Shown here piece after piece: positions 12,420 through 24,312 of a stretch of 64,000 nucleotides of DNA (its first letter is position 1; each line of letters begins with the position of its first letter). Where the stretch lies: NCBI GenBank assembly GCA_020205615.1, contig CM035151.1:43148977-43212976 (forward strand). Direction: 5' to 3'. A program made the translations under genes and the position numbers. The notes below the pieces were generated by a model. It had not been told where the DNA came from. It searched no databases and saw only the letters and a program-made list of their open reading frames with translations. Source of the DNA: Panax quinquefolius. Taxonomy: Eukaryota > Streptophyta > Magnoliopsida > Apiales > Araliaceae.

Positions 12420-13020
12420 AGGATTTCATGCTAACTAATTAGAGTTGGAATTGGATTCCATGATAACTAATTGGAGTTGAAATTGGATTTTATTTTTCCT
12501 TAAAAAAGGAGTTTATTTAGATATGAAATAGATTTCATATTATTCTAAATAAAAGAGTTTATTTGTGAATAGGAAAGAGAATCATAATTTCCTTAAATAA
12601 AGGAGTTTATTTAAATATGAAATAAGATTTCATATTATTCAAAATAAAGGAGTTTATTTGTGAATAGGAAAGATAATCCGTGTTTCCTTTAATATTTTTT
12701 TTTACATGGAATTGGATTCCATAATTAATTAAAATAAAAGAGTTTATTTTAATTAAAGATTTTTTTTACATGGAATTGGATTTCATAATTAATTAAAATA
12801 AAAGAGTTTATTTTAATTAAAGATTTTTTTATATATATATATATATGGAATCGATTCCATAATTAATTAAAATAAAGGAGTTTATTTTGATTAAAATTTT
12901 GATTAAAATAAAATAGTTTATTTTATTCAAAATAGGATAAATTAAAATAAAATAGTTTTATTTTGATTTAAATTTGGATTAAAATAAAGGAGTTTATTTT
13001 GATTCAAAAATAGATTTTAT
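12420..13020 (+). repeat. Degenerate tandem repeats in the copia leader
   Basis: Repeating blocks of about 60-70 bases combine ATGGAATTGGATTCCATA, AATTAATTAAAATAAA and AGAGTTTATTTTAATTAAAG in the same order at least three times (about 12710-12890), with looser copies on either side. No coding sequence is present. Confidence 0.75.
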
Positions 13021-14650
13021 ACTAACTAAATTTGCCCATTAAATGATATCAATATATATATTAAATATTTATTATTCATGAGATGAATGTTATTTATTGA
13101 TGCATATGGTGATGTGTATGATAATAAATGGGATTGATTATGGACTATCGACCAATGCGATTGGATTTTATTTTAGTTGGATGCATGAATGTATGGGTTT
13201 TATTAAATGGGGTCTCACAGATTTTGCTTCTCTAATTTTTCTTAATGTAAATTCTATCTCCTCCTATGTACTTCCCTCGATCACGATCAAGGTTTCTATT
13301 TATTTTAAATAGTTTTGTAATAGGAATATTTAGAATTAATTTTGAAAAATTAGAGATCAAGGAGCAAGGAGCGTGAAGACCCGTTTGTAATGGAGCCCGG
13401 GTTTAAATGTAATAGTTATATTTAAATATTATTTCTTGCACCCCTTGGGGTTTGACCTTTTGGTTCACTTGGTGGCTCTAGTGAACCAAACTAGAATAAA
13501 AGTCCATAATCAATCCAAGGGTAGAATATAGTATTCTATATGTGCATGCTTATACTATATATATTATATATTATGCAAACATGCTTCAGATGTTCATTAA
13601 TACGACGCGTATTTTATATATATATGTGCATGCGCGCTTAAACAAGATGAGACAAATTAATAACAAACCCCTCAATTTTTATATTAAGTCCTAAGCGCTC
13701 AAAGATATTTGGAATATCGAACGTCGCTTTCTAGCATGATAAAATTAATAGAGTATTAAATATTTAATATGAGTTTGTTGTGTCACCACAAGGCAAGTAT
13801 TAAGTATTTAAGATGTTAATTTATCACATTTGATGCTTATAAAGAAAATTGAACAATATTGTTTTGTTGTGTCACCACAAGGATGATATTTTCTTTTTGA
13901 ATATATGGAGTGCTAGGTCGGACTTAACTTGGATAATTTTGATTCGGATGTGCCACCACTTGATCAAAATAATCTAAGAGGCAAAATACAAGGAGTTGCA
14001 TAGTTGATGTAATTGACAAAAGTTGTCTACCTATTTATTTATATATAGTTTGTTGTGTCACCACAAGGCTATATACATTTGAAATGGGATCCTTATTCTC
14101 ACTAGCAAATCTTTAATTAGATTTTGCCGAACTATATAAGTGAGGGTAATATAGTTTGAAGAAAATAGTGGGAGATACCAATTTAAAACAAGACCTAAAT
14201 TATTTTGGTAATTAATAAAAGAATGTATGTTAAAATGTTGTTAATTACAAATTCATTTACGTAATTTTACAATGTCTAAAATTACTATCATCATGAAGCA
14301 TATTAGATGCTAAATTAACCTGTAATCAATTAAATGGATTGGTTAAGGAATTTGAGAATAGTTCTCATGGTGAAAAACTATCTTATGTCCTTAATACGCC
14401 TATCCTCGCAATGGTTGCGCATAATGCCTCCGAGGAAGAGATTGCTACTTTTAGAAAGTGGCAAGATGATGCATGATGGCTCAATGCATCATGCTCAAGA
14501 TCTATAAGTAACAAGCTTCAAACAAGATGAAACTATGGATGCTCTTACTATATTTTTGCACATCAAGTAGTTGATGGTGAGGAAAGTAAGACTAGTAGAT
14601 ATCAGATATCTAAGGAGCTCTTTCGATCTAGAATGGCCAATGACACTATA
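13021..14650 (+). other. Copia leader and decayed 5' gag region
   Basis: No supportable open frame. Four copies of a short motif, TGTGTCACCACAAGG or a close variant, lie near 13782, 13869, 13944 and 14056. From about 14340 the sequence begins to resemble a copia gag, but with stops throughout. Confidence 0.45.
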
Positions 14651-15069
14651 GTACAGACTAAAAGTCCTTAACATTATCAATTTGATTGATCAATTAGGAC
14701 AACTGGTTTTGTCATGGATGGAGAGTTGAGCTAAGATTTGATCTTGCACTCACTCCCGGACTCCTTTCACAATTGTTGTGAATTATTCATATGAACCAGC
14801 TAGATATCAGCTTTGCTGATTTTCTTAACATATTGAAAAATGTTGAGAGTCACTTTCCAACCAAGAAAGATCAAGTCTTACTGGTAGGGGCCAAAGGATC
14901 TTCTGAAAAGAAGAACGATACAAAGAAGGTATATAGAAAGGCAAAAACAAAGGATAATAAGAACAAAACTGATACGGATAGCAAACGAGCTTGCTTCCAC
15001 TGCAATAAGCCTGGACACTGGAAAGAAACTGCGAGAAGCATCTTGCAGAGGCTAACCAAAGAAGCTTAG
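14651..15069 (+). pseudogene. Copia gag fragment with zinc knuckle
   Basis: The recognisable part is a gag C-terminus. A decayed LILHSLPDSF-like stretch comes first, then from 14791 an open frame ending in a nucleocapsid zinc knuckle: CFHCNKPGHWKET at about 14995-15033. The pattern C-x2-C-x4-H is present but the final cysteine (four residues after His) is missing. A lysine-rich linker precedes the knuckle. In an active element gag would package the transcript; this copy is broken. Confidence 0.75.
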
Positions 15070-16119
15070 TGAAGTTTCTTTGCCACAATACGCTTTTTGT
15101 TCATGATTGAAATAAATTTTTCTTTAAGTCAAGGTTCTACTTGGGTATTGGATACCGACTTTGGTTATCATAAATATAGATTTATGAAGGGACCAAATGT
15201 AAGTAGAAAGTTAAACAAAGATAAGTAATCCTATGTGTGGAAAATGAAGCAAAGGTTCACTGATTAGCTATAGAAACTTATAGTTTAGCATCGCTTACTG
15301 TGCAAATCTATTAAGTCAATAAGTTGTTATTGTATTCCAATTCTTGTTAGAAACATTATTTCCATTTTATTGTTGGACAATAAATCTTTGGTATTATAAT
15401 TAAGAACAATTGTTGTTCTATTTATAATAATAATGTTTCGTATAGAAATCGAAAGATTACTTAATGGATTTTGTATACTGACTTACGTGAAAATATATTT
15501 TGCATATTGAACAAACTAGTATAAGAAAAGGAGATGATCATTCAAAGAGTTGAATGTATGTATTTGTTGAAATACAAGTGTGAATTATTTGAAAGGTTCA
15601 AAGAATTCAAAAGTGAAACAAATTGGCAAAGTATTAAGATTCTTTGATAAGATCAAGGAATAAATACTTGTGCAAAAAGTTTCTAGATCATCTCAAATGG
15701 TTTTTTCATAATGGACACATCCTGATACGCAATAATTGATTGATGTATCTCGAATGAAAAGTCGTACCTTGTTGGACATGGTACGGTCCATAATGATTTT
15801 ACCGACATTCCAAAGATCCTTTCAGGATCATGTCCTAGAAATGGGCCGATATCTCACTAAAAAGGTAACCTCAAAATCCTACTTCCCCAAGACTCCATAA
15901 AAGTTATGGATGGAAGGATTCCTAATCTTAAGTATGTTAAGATAAGGGGTTGTCCAACTTATGTGAAAAGGTTTTAAAGGATAAGCTTGGGACAAGATTT
16001 GACAAGTGTCGATTTGTGGGACATCCTAAAGTAAGTTTAGGGTATATGTTCTATAATCCTACTAAGCAAAAGGTGTTTATTGTGAAACACGCTGCCTTCT
16101 AAGATAAATGTGTTTATCA
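15070..16119 (+). pseudogene. Decayed copia protease/integrase region
   Basis: Lies between the gag knuckle and the RT remnant of the plus-strand copia element. Short phrases look like eroded copia integrase and linker, for example DKLGTRFDKCRFVGHPK around 15980-16030 (with frame shifts). Stops are too frequent for a domain-level call. Confidence 0.45.
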
Positions 16120-17260
16120 TTGAAGGGGCTAGTGGGAGGATAATAGATCTTGAAGAGTTCAAGAACCACAAAATACTATAAGTCAAATAAGAGGAACCTA
16201 TAGATAGATTCTATTGTACCACAACCGAATCGTAGAACTGAATAGTACCAAAGATACCTAGAGGTATGGATTCATCATGGATGATGATGATGAGGTACAC
16301 ATCAAAGAAGATGATGATCCGAAAGTTACATTCGATGAGGTAAGACTTCTAGTGTGTACAAAAGGGTCATTGGGGAGCGTCGTGAAATTTCTAGTATTAT
16401 ATGTTGATATACTACGGATGAGGAATTACATACCAATGCTACAATCAGTAAAGATAAAGTTGTCTAAACATTCCTCCATGAATGGTTTGGAAGAGTATCT
16501 TATTTGGGGATATAAATCTATATAGATAGATTTAAAAGGATGCTCGACTTAACCCAAGGAACGTATATTCATTTGATGCTAAAGTTGTTTAGCATGGCAA
16601 ACTCCAAGAGATGTCTCATGTTGATGAGCTTTGGAGTGTATCTCTCTTATAGTCCCCAAAGACTCAAAAAAGAGAGATCACATGAGTAACTATCATGTAT
16701 GCAATGAAATATATAAGACCGATGTTGATCGTACCATATTATGGAGAAGTTCACTATGAAGTTAGTGAAAAACATCTTAAAGTGCTTAACCCAAGACCAA
16801 GGATGTGATCATATTCATGGTGGGTCTAAATTAAAACTAGAAGGCTTAACAAACTCAAGTTTTTCGCATGCACTAAGATGATGTAAAATCCACTTTAAGG
16901 TAAAGCGTTATCTTGAACAAAGGGTGCGTTGAATCGAAAGGTTCCAAACAAGAAAAGAGTTGTTGGTTTAGTGATAAAGACAAAGTATATAGCTATAAAT
17001 GAAGTCGCAAGTTGATTGTTTGGATTAAAAGTTCATTACGTAACTAGGAATAGTTCCTAAGTCTCATCTTGGATCTAAACATGTGTTGTGGCACTTTCAT
17101 TTGATTATTAGAATCATTAAAAGATGGGAAATCACTATGTAGATAGTGGACTCTCATGAACAACATTACATATCCATTAACTAAAGCTTATCCAACAAAC
17201 AGGATAATCGCCACTTAGAGAAGAAGAGTATGAGATACCATGACGATTGGCTTTAGTGCA
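16120..17260 (+). pseudogene. Decayed copia reverse transcriptase/RNase H
   Basis: The open frame 16277-16525 carries FLVLYVDILRMRNYIPMLQS, the eroded form of the copia catalytic region normally read as LYVDDI; here one catalytic aspartate is lost. Later pieces (about 16560-17260) still resemble the connection and RNase H domains in several frames, including NSKRC and the stretch before the purine tract. The tract at 17260-17270 then leads into the 3' LTR. Confidence 0.8.
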
Positions 17261-17270
17261 AGTGGGAGAT

Positions 17271-19143
17271 TGAAAGTAGTATGCACACAAGCCAATCATG
17301 TTTGATGATAAAGCATATACTTTGTAACAATCTTATTCATTTATTAATAAAAAGTATTAATTTATTAAAGGCTTTTAATTATCTACATGATGTCGTTTTA
17401 TAATATGTGATAAACCCATAGTTTTAAGCAAAGCTTTTAGAATAATGATGATGATCATTCTAATGAGTTCTAAATTTTAGAAAGCTTAAAACTAAAATAG
17501 TTCCCAATCATTGGATTACTAAATTGGGGATTAGTGAATCCGGATAGATTGGTACATACGCTGTTTTGCTCATTGGATGAGGATGATTGATCTCATGATC
17601 ATTTGTGTGGAGACACTAAAGCAAGTATGTAGGTGCTTATTAGAGAATAAGTTCATCGAACGTGGCTCGCTAAGGAATACCTAATGGAGTTTTATTTGCT
17701 TGTCAATAGGAATTCTCAGTAGTGATAGTAGTACAAGTGATCCTTGGACTTGAGATCATCATAGTATCTTGTGTATGATGAGTTATACTTTGACTTATTC
17801 CTTAAGACCCTTAGGGTATATCAAAGGGTATGCTTGGGTATAATAAGTTGTACATGGAGATAATATATGATCAATAAAGAATCTACCACTCTAATAAAAG
17901 AAGAGAAATGTCCTATGTGATTCAATAAATGACAACCCAAAGAGTCCTTGGTTAAAAGTAATGAAATTAGAAAGGAGTTTCTAATTTGCATTATTCGAGT
18001 TGTGCATTTAAGGATCGAAATACATATAATTAAATAAAATAAGACTTGACAAGAATTCCATGCCTTATATTTAATTGGGACATCAGATGGTGAAAGGATT
18101 GAATCAGACAGAACTATTTACTCAAAGGTTCTTTTATGATTAATGTTGAAATCTATATTATCCGGAAAGTCGTTGATCGCTAGGAGGCTTATCCCTATTG
18201 TAGAATAAATATTATTTATTTAAATAAATTAATTGTTTAATTTATTTATTTAAATAAGATTAGAATTGTTCTAATTGATTTATTCACAACCGATTTAATA
18301 TGGAGAACCTAAAGGGTCACACCATAAAAGGAAGAATAATTATTTAAGAAGTTAATGGCATAATCGTAATAATATGTTATGTATATTTAATTTAATCTAT
18401 GGTGATAGAATAAATTAAATAGCTTAATTTTATTATTTAATATTTTAGAAATATTAAATATAAATTAATAAGAGGAGTCTTATTAATATTATTACAATTA
18501 TTATTATTTTAATTTCTAAAAGAGTTTAGGAATTAATTTAATATAAGTACTCTCATTTATTCCTAATAGGATTAGGAGGGAAAATTAGTTAAAGGAGTTT
18601 AATTAATTATCCCTAATAAGATTAGGGAGCTTAATTAATTAAAAGAATTTAATTAATTAAATAAAACCCAATTCCTTAATTGTTAAGGTGGGTTGCCCAC
18701 ATCTATAAATAAGAGGAGTCTTATTATGGGTGATGGGAGTTGTTGACTTTTACAACGTAATAATTCCAATTTGTTAGAGAGTACCCTTTTTCTATAGAGA
18801 TAGGAAAAACTAGGGTTTGAGCCATAAACACCCTTCTTCTTGAATTTTCTTCTTCCTGGTGGATCACCCCAGAGGCCAAACGCTTGGGTGGCTAACGTTG
18901 ATCAAAGGAAGGAACCAAACCCGGTGGATTCAAGTTGAACGCGAAAAGGATCGAGGTGAACTTGTACCGAGGAAGCTCGGATCTTCAAGGGTATGTTTGT
19001 TCTTCATATCTTTTCGTTTAATTAATAATTGTGCATAAAGGGTGATCCGGGTATATGGTTTGTAAATTTTAAACTCTGATTTTTCTACGCTTCCGCTTAA
19101 TTTTTGTAATTTGATTGCGCACATGAATATTACAAACCTAACA
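17271..19143 (+). repeat. 3' LTR of the plus-strand copia element
   Basis: Direct repeat of 9930-11816. Small differences are scattered, for example short indels near 17396, 17562 and 17990, so the two LTRs have diverged since insertion. TATA box at 18704-18711. Ends ACCTAACA, followed by CTCAT. Confidence 0.92.
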
Positions 19144-20330
19144 CTCATCATGTACATAATTTATTGAGATCTCTTGGTGTTCATCTCTTATCCCTTTACT
19201 GAGATTTTGAACCTCTTCTGGGGCTATTCTCACTCTTGGAATAAGTTCTACTTCTGGAGCAGTTTGTACCTCTTCTGGGGATATTTCCACTATTGGAATA
19301 AGTGCTACTTTTGGAGCGGGTATTCCTTCTGGGATTACCTTATTTGCTTTTAATTTTTGTGGTACAATGTCTTTTGCAGCAATCGGTCTTCCACTCTTCT
19401 GGCGTGGTTTAGATTCTTCTATTACCTTATTTGTCAAATCTCCAGGAATTGATTTTTCAATAGGTATTTTCTATCTCTGCTGGAGTATTCACTGCATGTG
19501 TATATGACTTTATCATTTTTCTATCATTATTAAATGCATCTGGCATTTGATTTGCAATATTTTATAAACAAATAATCTTTGAACTTTAATTTCATATTGT
19601 CCTGTACGAGGATCAAGTGAATTTAATTCTGATGCATTCCATGATATGTCAGAGGGTTTTTTATTTAAAATTTTCCCTCCTCCTAATGGTGGAAATACAG
19701 ATTCATCAAAATGACAATCTACATAACGTGCAGTAAAAACATCTCCAGTTAAAGGCTCAATGGAGATTCCAATAATCATTAAAAGTCATTGATGAAAATT
19801 CAGATGTGTTATCAAGTCGAATTGACTTGATTGGATTATCCGAGAACTGAGCCCGTAACTTGATTATTTGAACAAGAAGTTTTGAGAAGGCAAAATTTTG
19901 AGAAAAGAGAAAACAAACATGAGACCATTTAGTTGAAGAATCTATTAAAACCATGAAATATCAAAATAGGCCAGACTATGGGTGAATAGGTCCACAAATG
20001 TCTCCTTGAATTCTCTCTAGGAATTTTGGGGCTTCTTTATAAACTTTTATTGGTGATGGTCGAACAATTAATTTTCCTCGAGAACACGCAGCACAAGGAA
20101 ATTCACTACTAGAAAAAACCTTCTTATTTTTGAGAGGATGACCAATAGAATTTTCAATAATACGACGCATCATAGAAGTACCGGACGATCGAAGTCTTTT
20201 TATGCCAAAGCATAAAGGATTTGGGATCTTGATTTGTGGAATCATAACAAGATGAGACTCAATTGCTCTAATTTTCATAGTATATAATCCAGAAGAAATT
20301 AAATGAAGTTTTTCTAGGATATTCTATTTT
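19144..20330 (-). pseudogene. Ty1/copia integrase and linker remnant
   Basis: Minus-strand pieces, from right to left: pre-integrase zinc region (ENSIGHPL, CAACSRGKL at about 20180-20070); an integrase start (IQGDICGPIHP); the core (MVLIDSSTKWSHV, then IKSIRLDNTSEFSSMTFN); a linker with VDCHFDESVFPPLGG; and a proline/glutamate-rich linker with the repeated phrase ISPEEVQ or IAPEEVQ that ends EISINYVHDE. Frame breaks near 19976-19954, 19779-19757 and 19513-19437 inactivate it. It joins the RT piece at 9929 once the inserted element is ignored. Confidence 0.88.
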
Positions 20331-20505
20331 TTAGAAATAGTAGAAGTGATGAGAAGATATTCATTAAAGATGGTCTGACACATGTAAAAACATAAATAAG
20401 AAAAGTTACTTTTCATTTATAGTTTTATTCATGAGAAACACATACCACGCATGTAATGAAAAACTAATAATATTATACATGCAGGGTGTTTAATTAAAAT
20501 AAAAA
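20331..20505 (-). pseudogene. Decayed copia protease region
   Basis: Lies between gag and the pre-integrase region of the minus-strand copia element, where protease belongs in copia order. It is shorter than a protease domain and I see no clear DTG/DSG-type motif. The region is probably partly deleted. Confidence 0.4.
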
Positions 20506-21528
20506 TTAAACGATATCCCAAAAGATACTTTCAGAAGGTCCAGTAATATCAACAACCTTTTCCTCATTGTTGGTCATTGGTGGAACATCAACAATATTCA
20601 ATTGATAATTAACAAAGTTTGTTTCTGCCTCCGTTACTTTGTTATTTTGAGACTCTTGGAATAAATTAACCAGATGCCTCGGCGTACGAAAAGTACGCGA
20701 CCAATGCCCATTCATCCCACACCTAAAACAAACATCTGGTTTGTTCTTTATCGGTGCTGCATTTTCTTTATTTTTTTACCCGACCCAGACACTTGCCACT
20801 TCTAGTGGCCCGAATTATCGCGGTTCTGGAATTTGTTGTTATGATGGCCTCGCTTATTCTTTCACCCCCAAGGCTTCTTATTATATGACCATCTATTGTC
20901 ACGTTTATTCTACTGGAATGACGTGTTGTTAATATCTGGCAATGGGGTAGCACCCATTGGCCGTACTTGATGGTTTTTCAACAACAATTCATTATTCTTT
21001 TCTGCAACAAGGAGGATAGACAATAAGTCACTGAATTTTGTGAACTTACTATGTCTATATTGTTGCGACAGAATCATGTTGGTGGGATGAAAAGTTGAGA
21101 GCGTTTTCTCTAACATTTGGGTTTCAAAAACTGGATCTCCGCACAAAGCCAAAGTATATGTTACTCTATAAATATTGGAACTATATTTCGTAATTAATTT
21201 GTAATCTTGTAGCCTTAAATTAAGCCACTCAAATTTGGCATTAGGGAGAACAACCAATTTTTGGTGGTCAAATCTTTCCTTCAGTTGTGTCCATAAAGAC
21301 AAAGGATCTTTGACTGTTAAATACTCAATCTTTAATCCTTCATCAATATGGTGACGAAGAAAAATTATGGCTTTTGCATTTTGTGCCAAGTTGTCAGATT
21401 TCCCGATTCAATGGTCTTTTTCTAACTCATTTGCACTAAGGTGCAATTTCGCATCAAGTGCCCAAGCCAAATAGTTGTCTCTCAGAGATTTTCAAAATAG
21501 AAAAATCTATTTTTGCCAAGTTTGCCAT
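20506..21528 (-). pseudogene. Ty1/copia gag remnant
   Basis: The start codon is probably at 21526-21528 (MANLAKIDFSIL). A frame break follows before the long open stretch 21389-20910, which carries gag phrases AIIFLRHHIDEGLKIEYLTV, LWTQLKERFDHQK and LLVAEKNNELLLKNHQ. A zinc-knuckle region lies at about 20740-20690 (MNGHWSRT), where the expected final cysteine is replaced (RTFRTP). A stop and frame change near 20910-20770 separate the two parts. Gag normally forms the virus-like particle of the element; this copy cannot. Confidence 0.87.
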
Positions 21529-22273
21529 CTATTCAGGTTAAAACACAATTTTATTATTTATTAAAACAATAAATAATTGCATGTATGATATAGAAAAAAT
21601 AAACTATACCACAACCTCAAGTGGTGATAAAATGCAAATATAAATAATCTTATATTTATGTTATTAGCATATTATTTTAGTAAAAAGAATATGTAATCGT
21701 TAATGTATATATAAGTATTATAGTTCAACAAAATATATATATATATACAAAAATGTATATGGATCTTCACCCTAAGATGCAGTACTTTTTATATACAAAG
21801 TTATTCCAATGTAATAATAAATAATGAAATAATGAGAAGAATTTCACCATGCATGCAGTAGTTAAGTGTAGTCAAAGTTATTCCAACATAATAATAAAGA
21901 ATGGAATAACAGAAGAATTTCACCAGGTATGCGGTATTCCACATATACAGATTATTCCAACAGAATAATAAAGAATGGAATAACAGAAGAATTTCACCAG
22001 GTATGCGGTATTTCGTATATACAGGTTATTCCCACAATTTAATAAGCGGTAAAAAGGTTCCCACAAAGTCTTGTAAGATCAACAAGGATAGATGGTACCT
22101 CTGTAAATAACATAATTTAAAAATGGACAATAAAACATAAATATAACTTGACAGTTAAAGAATATAATAGGCGGAAAAGCCAGGCCAATTGTAAGAATAA
22201 CATTATACTATTAGTGGCATAGCCAAACCAGTAGTATAATAATAAATTGCAAGAATTTAAATTTAACGTCTCA
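21529..22273 (-). other. Copia 5' untranslated leader
   Basis: No coding sequence. It holds near-duplicate blocks of about 85-95 bases (near 21840-21930, 21900-21985 and 21965-22040), each with AATGGAATAACAGAAGAATTTCACCA-like content followed by ATGCGGTAT or ATGCAGTAG. These tandem leader repeats lie between the primer-binding region and gag. Confidence 0.6.
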
Positions 22274-22300
22274 ATTGGTTAGAGCTTCGTGCTGATAACG
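22274..22300 (-). other. Primer-binding region of the minus-strand copia element
   Basis: On the minus strand CGTTATCAGCACGAAGCTC follows the 5' LTR directly. The core TTATCAGCACGA is a primer-binding signature seen in many plant copia elements. It fixes the LTR border at 22301. Confidence 0.75.
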
Positions 22301-22562
22301 TGTTATAAAACTTTAGCAAAGTGTATAAAGATACTCTTATTATTGCTGCGTAAATTTAGAGAGAATAAGCAAGAGAAAAAGAGAGAGAAACCTTCATAGA
22401 AAAACTTATGTTTTCCTTCAATATTAACTTCCTTATATAGGAGAAGGAGAAGTCACGGGGGAGGGGAAATGATTCACAGACGGAAGAAATGAGAAGGAGA
22501 AAGGGAAGAGTACTACTCACATGTGATAACCCTCAAAGGAGGGAATCACTTTATATATAACA
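22301..22562 (-). repeat. 5' LTR of the minus-strand copia element (262 bp)
   Basis: Ends TGTTATAAAA at 22301 and ATATATAACA at 22562 in plus coordinates. A TATATAA box lies on the minus strand at 22433-22439 (CTCCTATATAAGG), followed by a CT-rich transcribed part. The short U3 block at 22491-22562 is duplicated in the 3' remnant at 7910-7985. Confidence 0.85.
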
Positions 22563-22598
22563 GAAATCAATTTTTGACATGATTAATTCCCCGGATGA

Positions 22599-22760
22599 AT
22601 AGTACCCAAGTGAATAGTACCCCGTGAATAGTACTTTGGGAATAGTACCCTGTGAATAGTACTTTGTGAATAGTACTCATGAATAGTACTTTGTGAATAG
22701 TACCCCGTGAATAGTACTTTGTGAATAGTACCGTATAAATGAATAGTACTCATGGACAGT
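22599..22760 (-). repeat. Expanded GAATAGTAC tandem array in the solo LTR
   Basis: About eleven imperfect units of 13-18 bases built on TGAATAGTACC or TGAATAGTACTTTG. The matching place in the other minus LTR (about 31995-32065) has only four or five units, and the plus-strand LTRs carry a few looser units, so copy number varies between family members. Confidence 0.85.
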
Positions 22761-24312
22761 ACTCCGGCATGACAAGCTTAAAATTTAACAAGAATGTTCA
22801 GAAAATATCCTTGTGAAACGATACTAGATGAAGCGCAAATTTCAAGGATATTCTAATAATTTCACGGAGTATAGAAGCAATACTTTAACAAAATGAGGGT
22901 TTAATCAGGAATACGAGACGAAATAATATTACTCACATACTACAGAGTATGGAAGAAAATATTATTCCTATTTATATTGAACAAAATAATAACCCTTACC
23001 TCAGAAGGAGACTGGATACTGGAATAGTGAAGTAGCAGACTACTCTTCTTCTTTCTCTATATAGTTTCTCTCTCTATAATTGCTCTTGTGAGTTTTAGTA
23101 AATTGGTGAGAAAGAAGGAAGAATGAGCTTCTATTTATAGAAAAATATAGTTTCGATAATTGCACGTTTTGGGGCTCGAAATATTACCGTATAATACCTT
23201 CTTCTTTTCCTTCATTTTTAATTTAGTCCTGCAAGTATTATCAAACTTTCACCACCTCCCCTAATAGTATATCATGTGAATCAATAGTACAATCATGTGA
23301 TTCAATAGTTCTATACATGTGAAAAATAATTACAGTATAGTACCTTCATCTATACCTCCATTTTTAATTTAGTCATGAAAGTATTATCAATCTTGCACCA
23401 CCTCCCCTAATAGTACATGCATGTGAATCAATAGTACACACATGTGAACAAACAGTTATAAGCATGTGAATTAATAGCAATTAGTTGTTTATTTATCCGA
23501 TTAATTACCCGATTGGTCAATATAACCTCCAGACATCCATTATTATCGAAATAAATATCAATTTCCATTAACACTAATAATCCCAACACAATGGAAATAT
23601 CAATTTCATCTTTAATCAACACGAACTTATTTATCATTAATATTATAACGCACAATATTTAACAACTAGATCATTCCCAGGAAAGAGGGGGCTTTCCGAT
23701 AAGGATTTCTTCTTATTGGCGAGCAATTAGGTGACCAAACCTCTCCTCGATGGAACTTTCTAGACATCGTCAATATTACAAGTAATAATATGAATAACTT
23801 TGTCATCTCAATTATTGATTTAATAATATAAAATATTATGCAGATGATTCTGTGACAATAATTAAATCAATAATATGAGAGATATAATGCAACAATTACT
23901 GTAGCAATAATTGAGTATAACTGAGTGACTTCTCATGTAAGCATCAATAATCAATATCGTGGTGCTACTACGCAACTAACGCCAGACATCGTATTTCTTT
24001 TACCACCGGGTAGTTCAACGGTTTAATGGTAAAACTTTCACCGTTATTTTTATAAAAAGATAATTTCATAGTTTTCTAACTACAACAATACTTCCGTGTG
24101 GGGTCTCTAATGATTGTCTTGTGTCATACCTAATATTTCGTTAAAACGAATATTCCCCGACCAATTGAATATTTTATGATAACTTGCTTACTTTAAAAAT
24201 TTTGCACATATCACCTTAACTTTAACCTTTTATCAATTTAACCATTTACAAAATAAAATAATAATTATAAGAAAATTGAATACTTTCATTTCATAAAATT
24301 CGGGGTCTTACA

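Larger units (their letters stand above)
9930..19143 (+). mobile_element. Ty1/copia retrotransposon, plus strand, with both LTRs
   Basis: Two closely similar direct repeats, 9930-11816 (1887 bp) and 17271-19143 (1873 bp), both start TGAAAGTAGTATGC and end ATTACAAACCTAACA. The first is followed by a primer-binding site (TGGCATCAGAGCC, initiator-Met type). The second is preceded by a purine tract (AAGTGGGAGAT). The flanks are TTCAT (9925-9929) and CTCAT (19144-19148), a 5-bp target duplication with one mismatch. The interior has a gag fragment and a decayed copia RT but no intact open frame. It is inserted in the linker of the minus-strand copia element, so it is the youngest layer of this stack. 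Confidence 0.93.
7897..22562 (-). mobile_element. Ty1/copia retrotransposon, minus strand, split by a second copia element
   Basis: Read from right to left: a 262-bp 5' LTR (22301-22562), a primer-binding region (22274-22300), gag (21528 to about 20500), integrase (about 20330-19144), then after the inserted element 9930-19143 reverse transcriptase and RNase H (9929-8621), a polypurine tract and an 89-bp 3' LTR remnant (7897-7985). The linker reads across the insertion: it ends EISINYVHDE at 19144 and resumes with IWDRSKVVIDDIFAFSIA just left of 9929. The element sits inside a gypsy solo LTR. There is no clean target duplication because the left end and about 70 bases of host LTR were lost. 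Confidence 0.88.
7001..24312 (-). repeat. Solo LTR of the chromovirus family, interrupted by a copia element
   Basis: Read on the minus strand, the LTR starts TGTAAGACCCCGAA at 24312 and ends GGGGGCGTCACA at 7001. The bases CTTAT occur directly before (6996-7000) and directly after (24313-24317) it, a perfect 5-bp target duplication. No internal gypsy sequence lies between, so it is a solo LTR left by recombination between two LTRs. Its own sequence is 7001-7896 and 22563-24312, about 2.65 kb; the rest is the copia insertion. Compared with the copy at 31011, about 70 bases are missing at the left insertion junction. It contains hairpin repeats (about 7546-7770), a complement TATA (near 23130) and an expanded GAATAGTAC array. 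Confidence 0.87.

Noticed and set aside
7001..24312. A full-length gypsy element with two LTRs (7001-7896 and 22563-24312)
   Set aside because: The two pieces are the two complementary parts of one LTR, not repeats of each other, and the DNA between them is copia, so this is one interrupted solo LTR.
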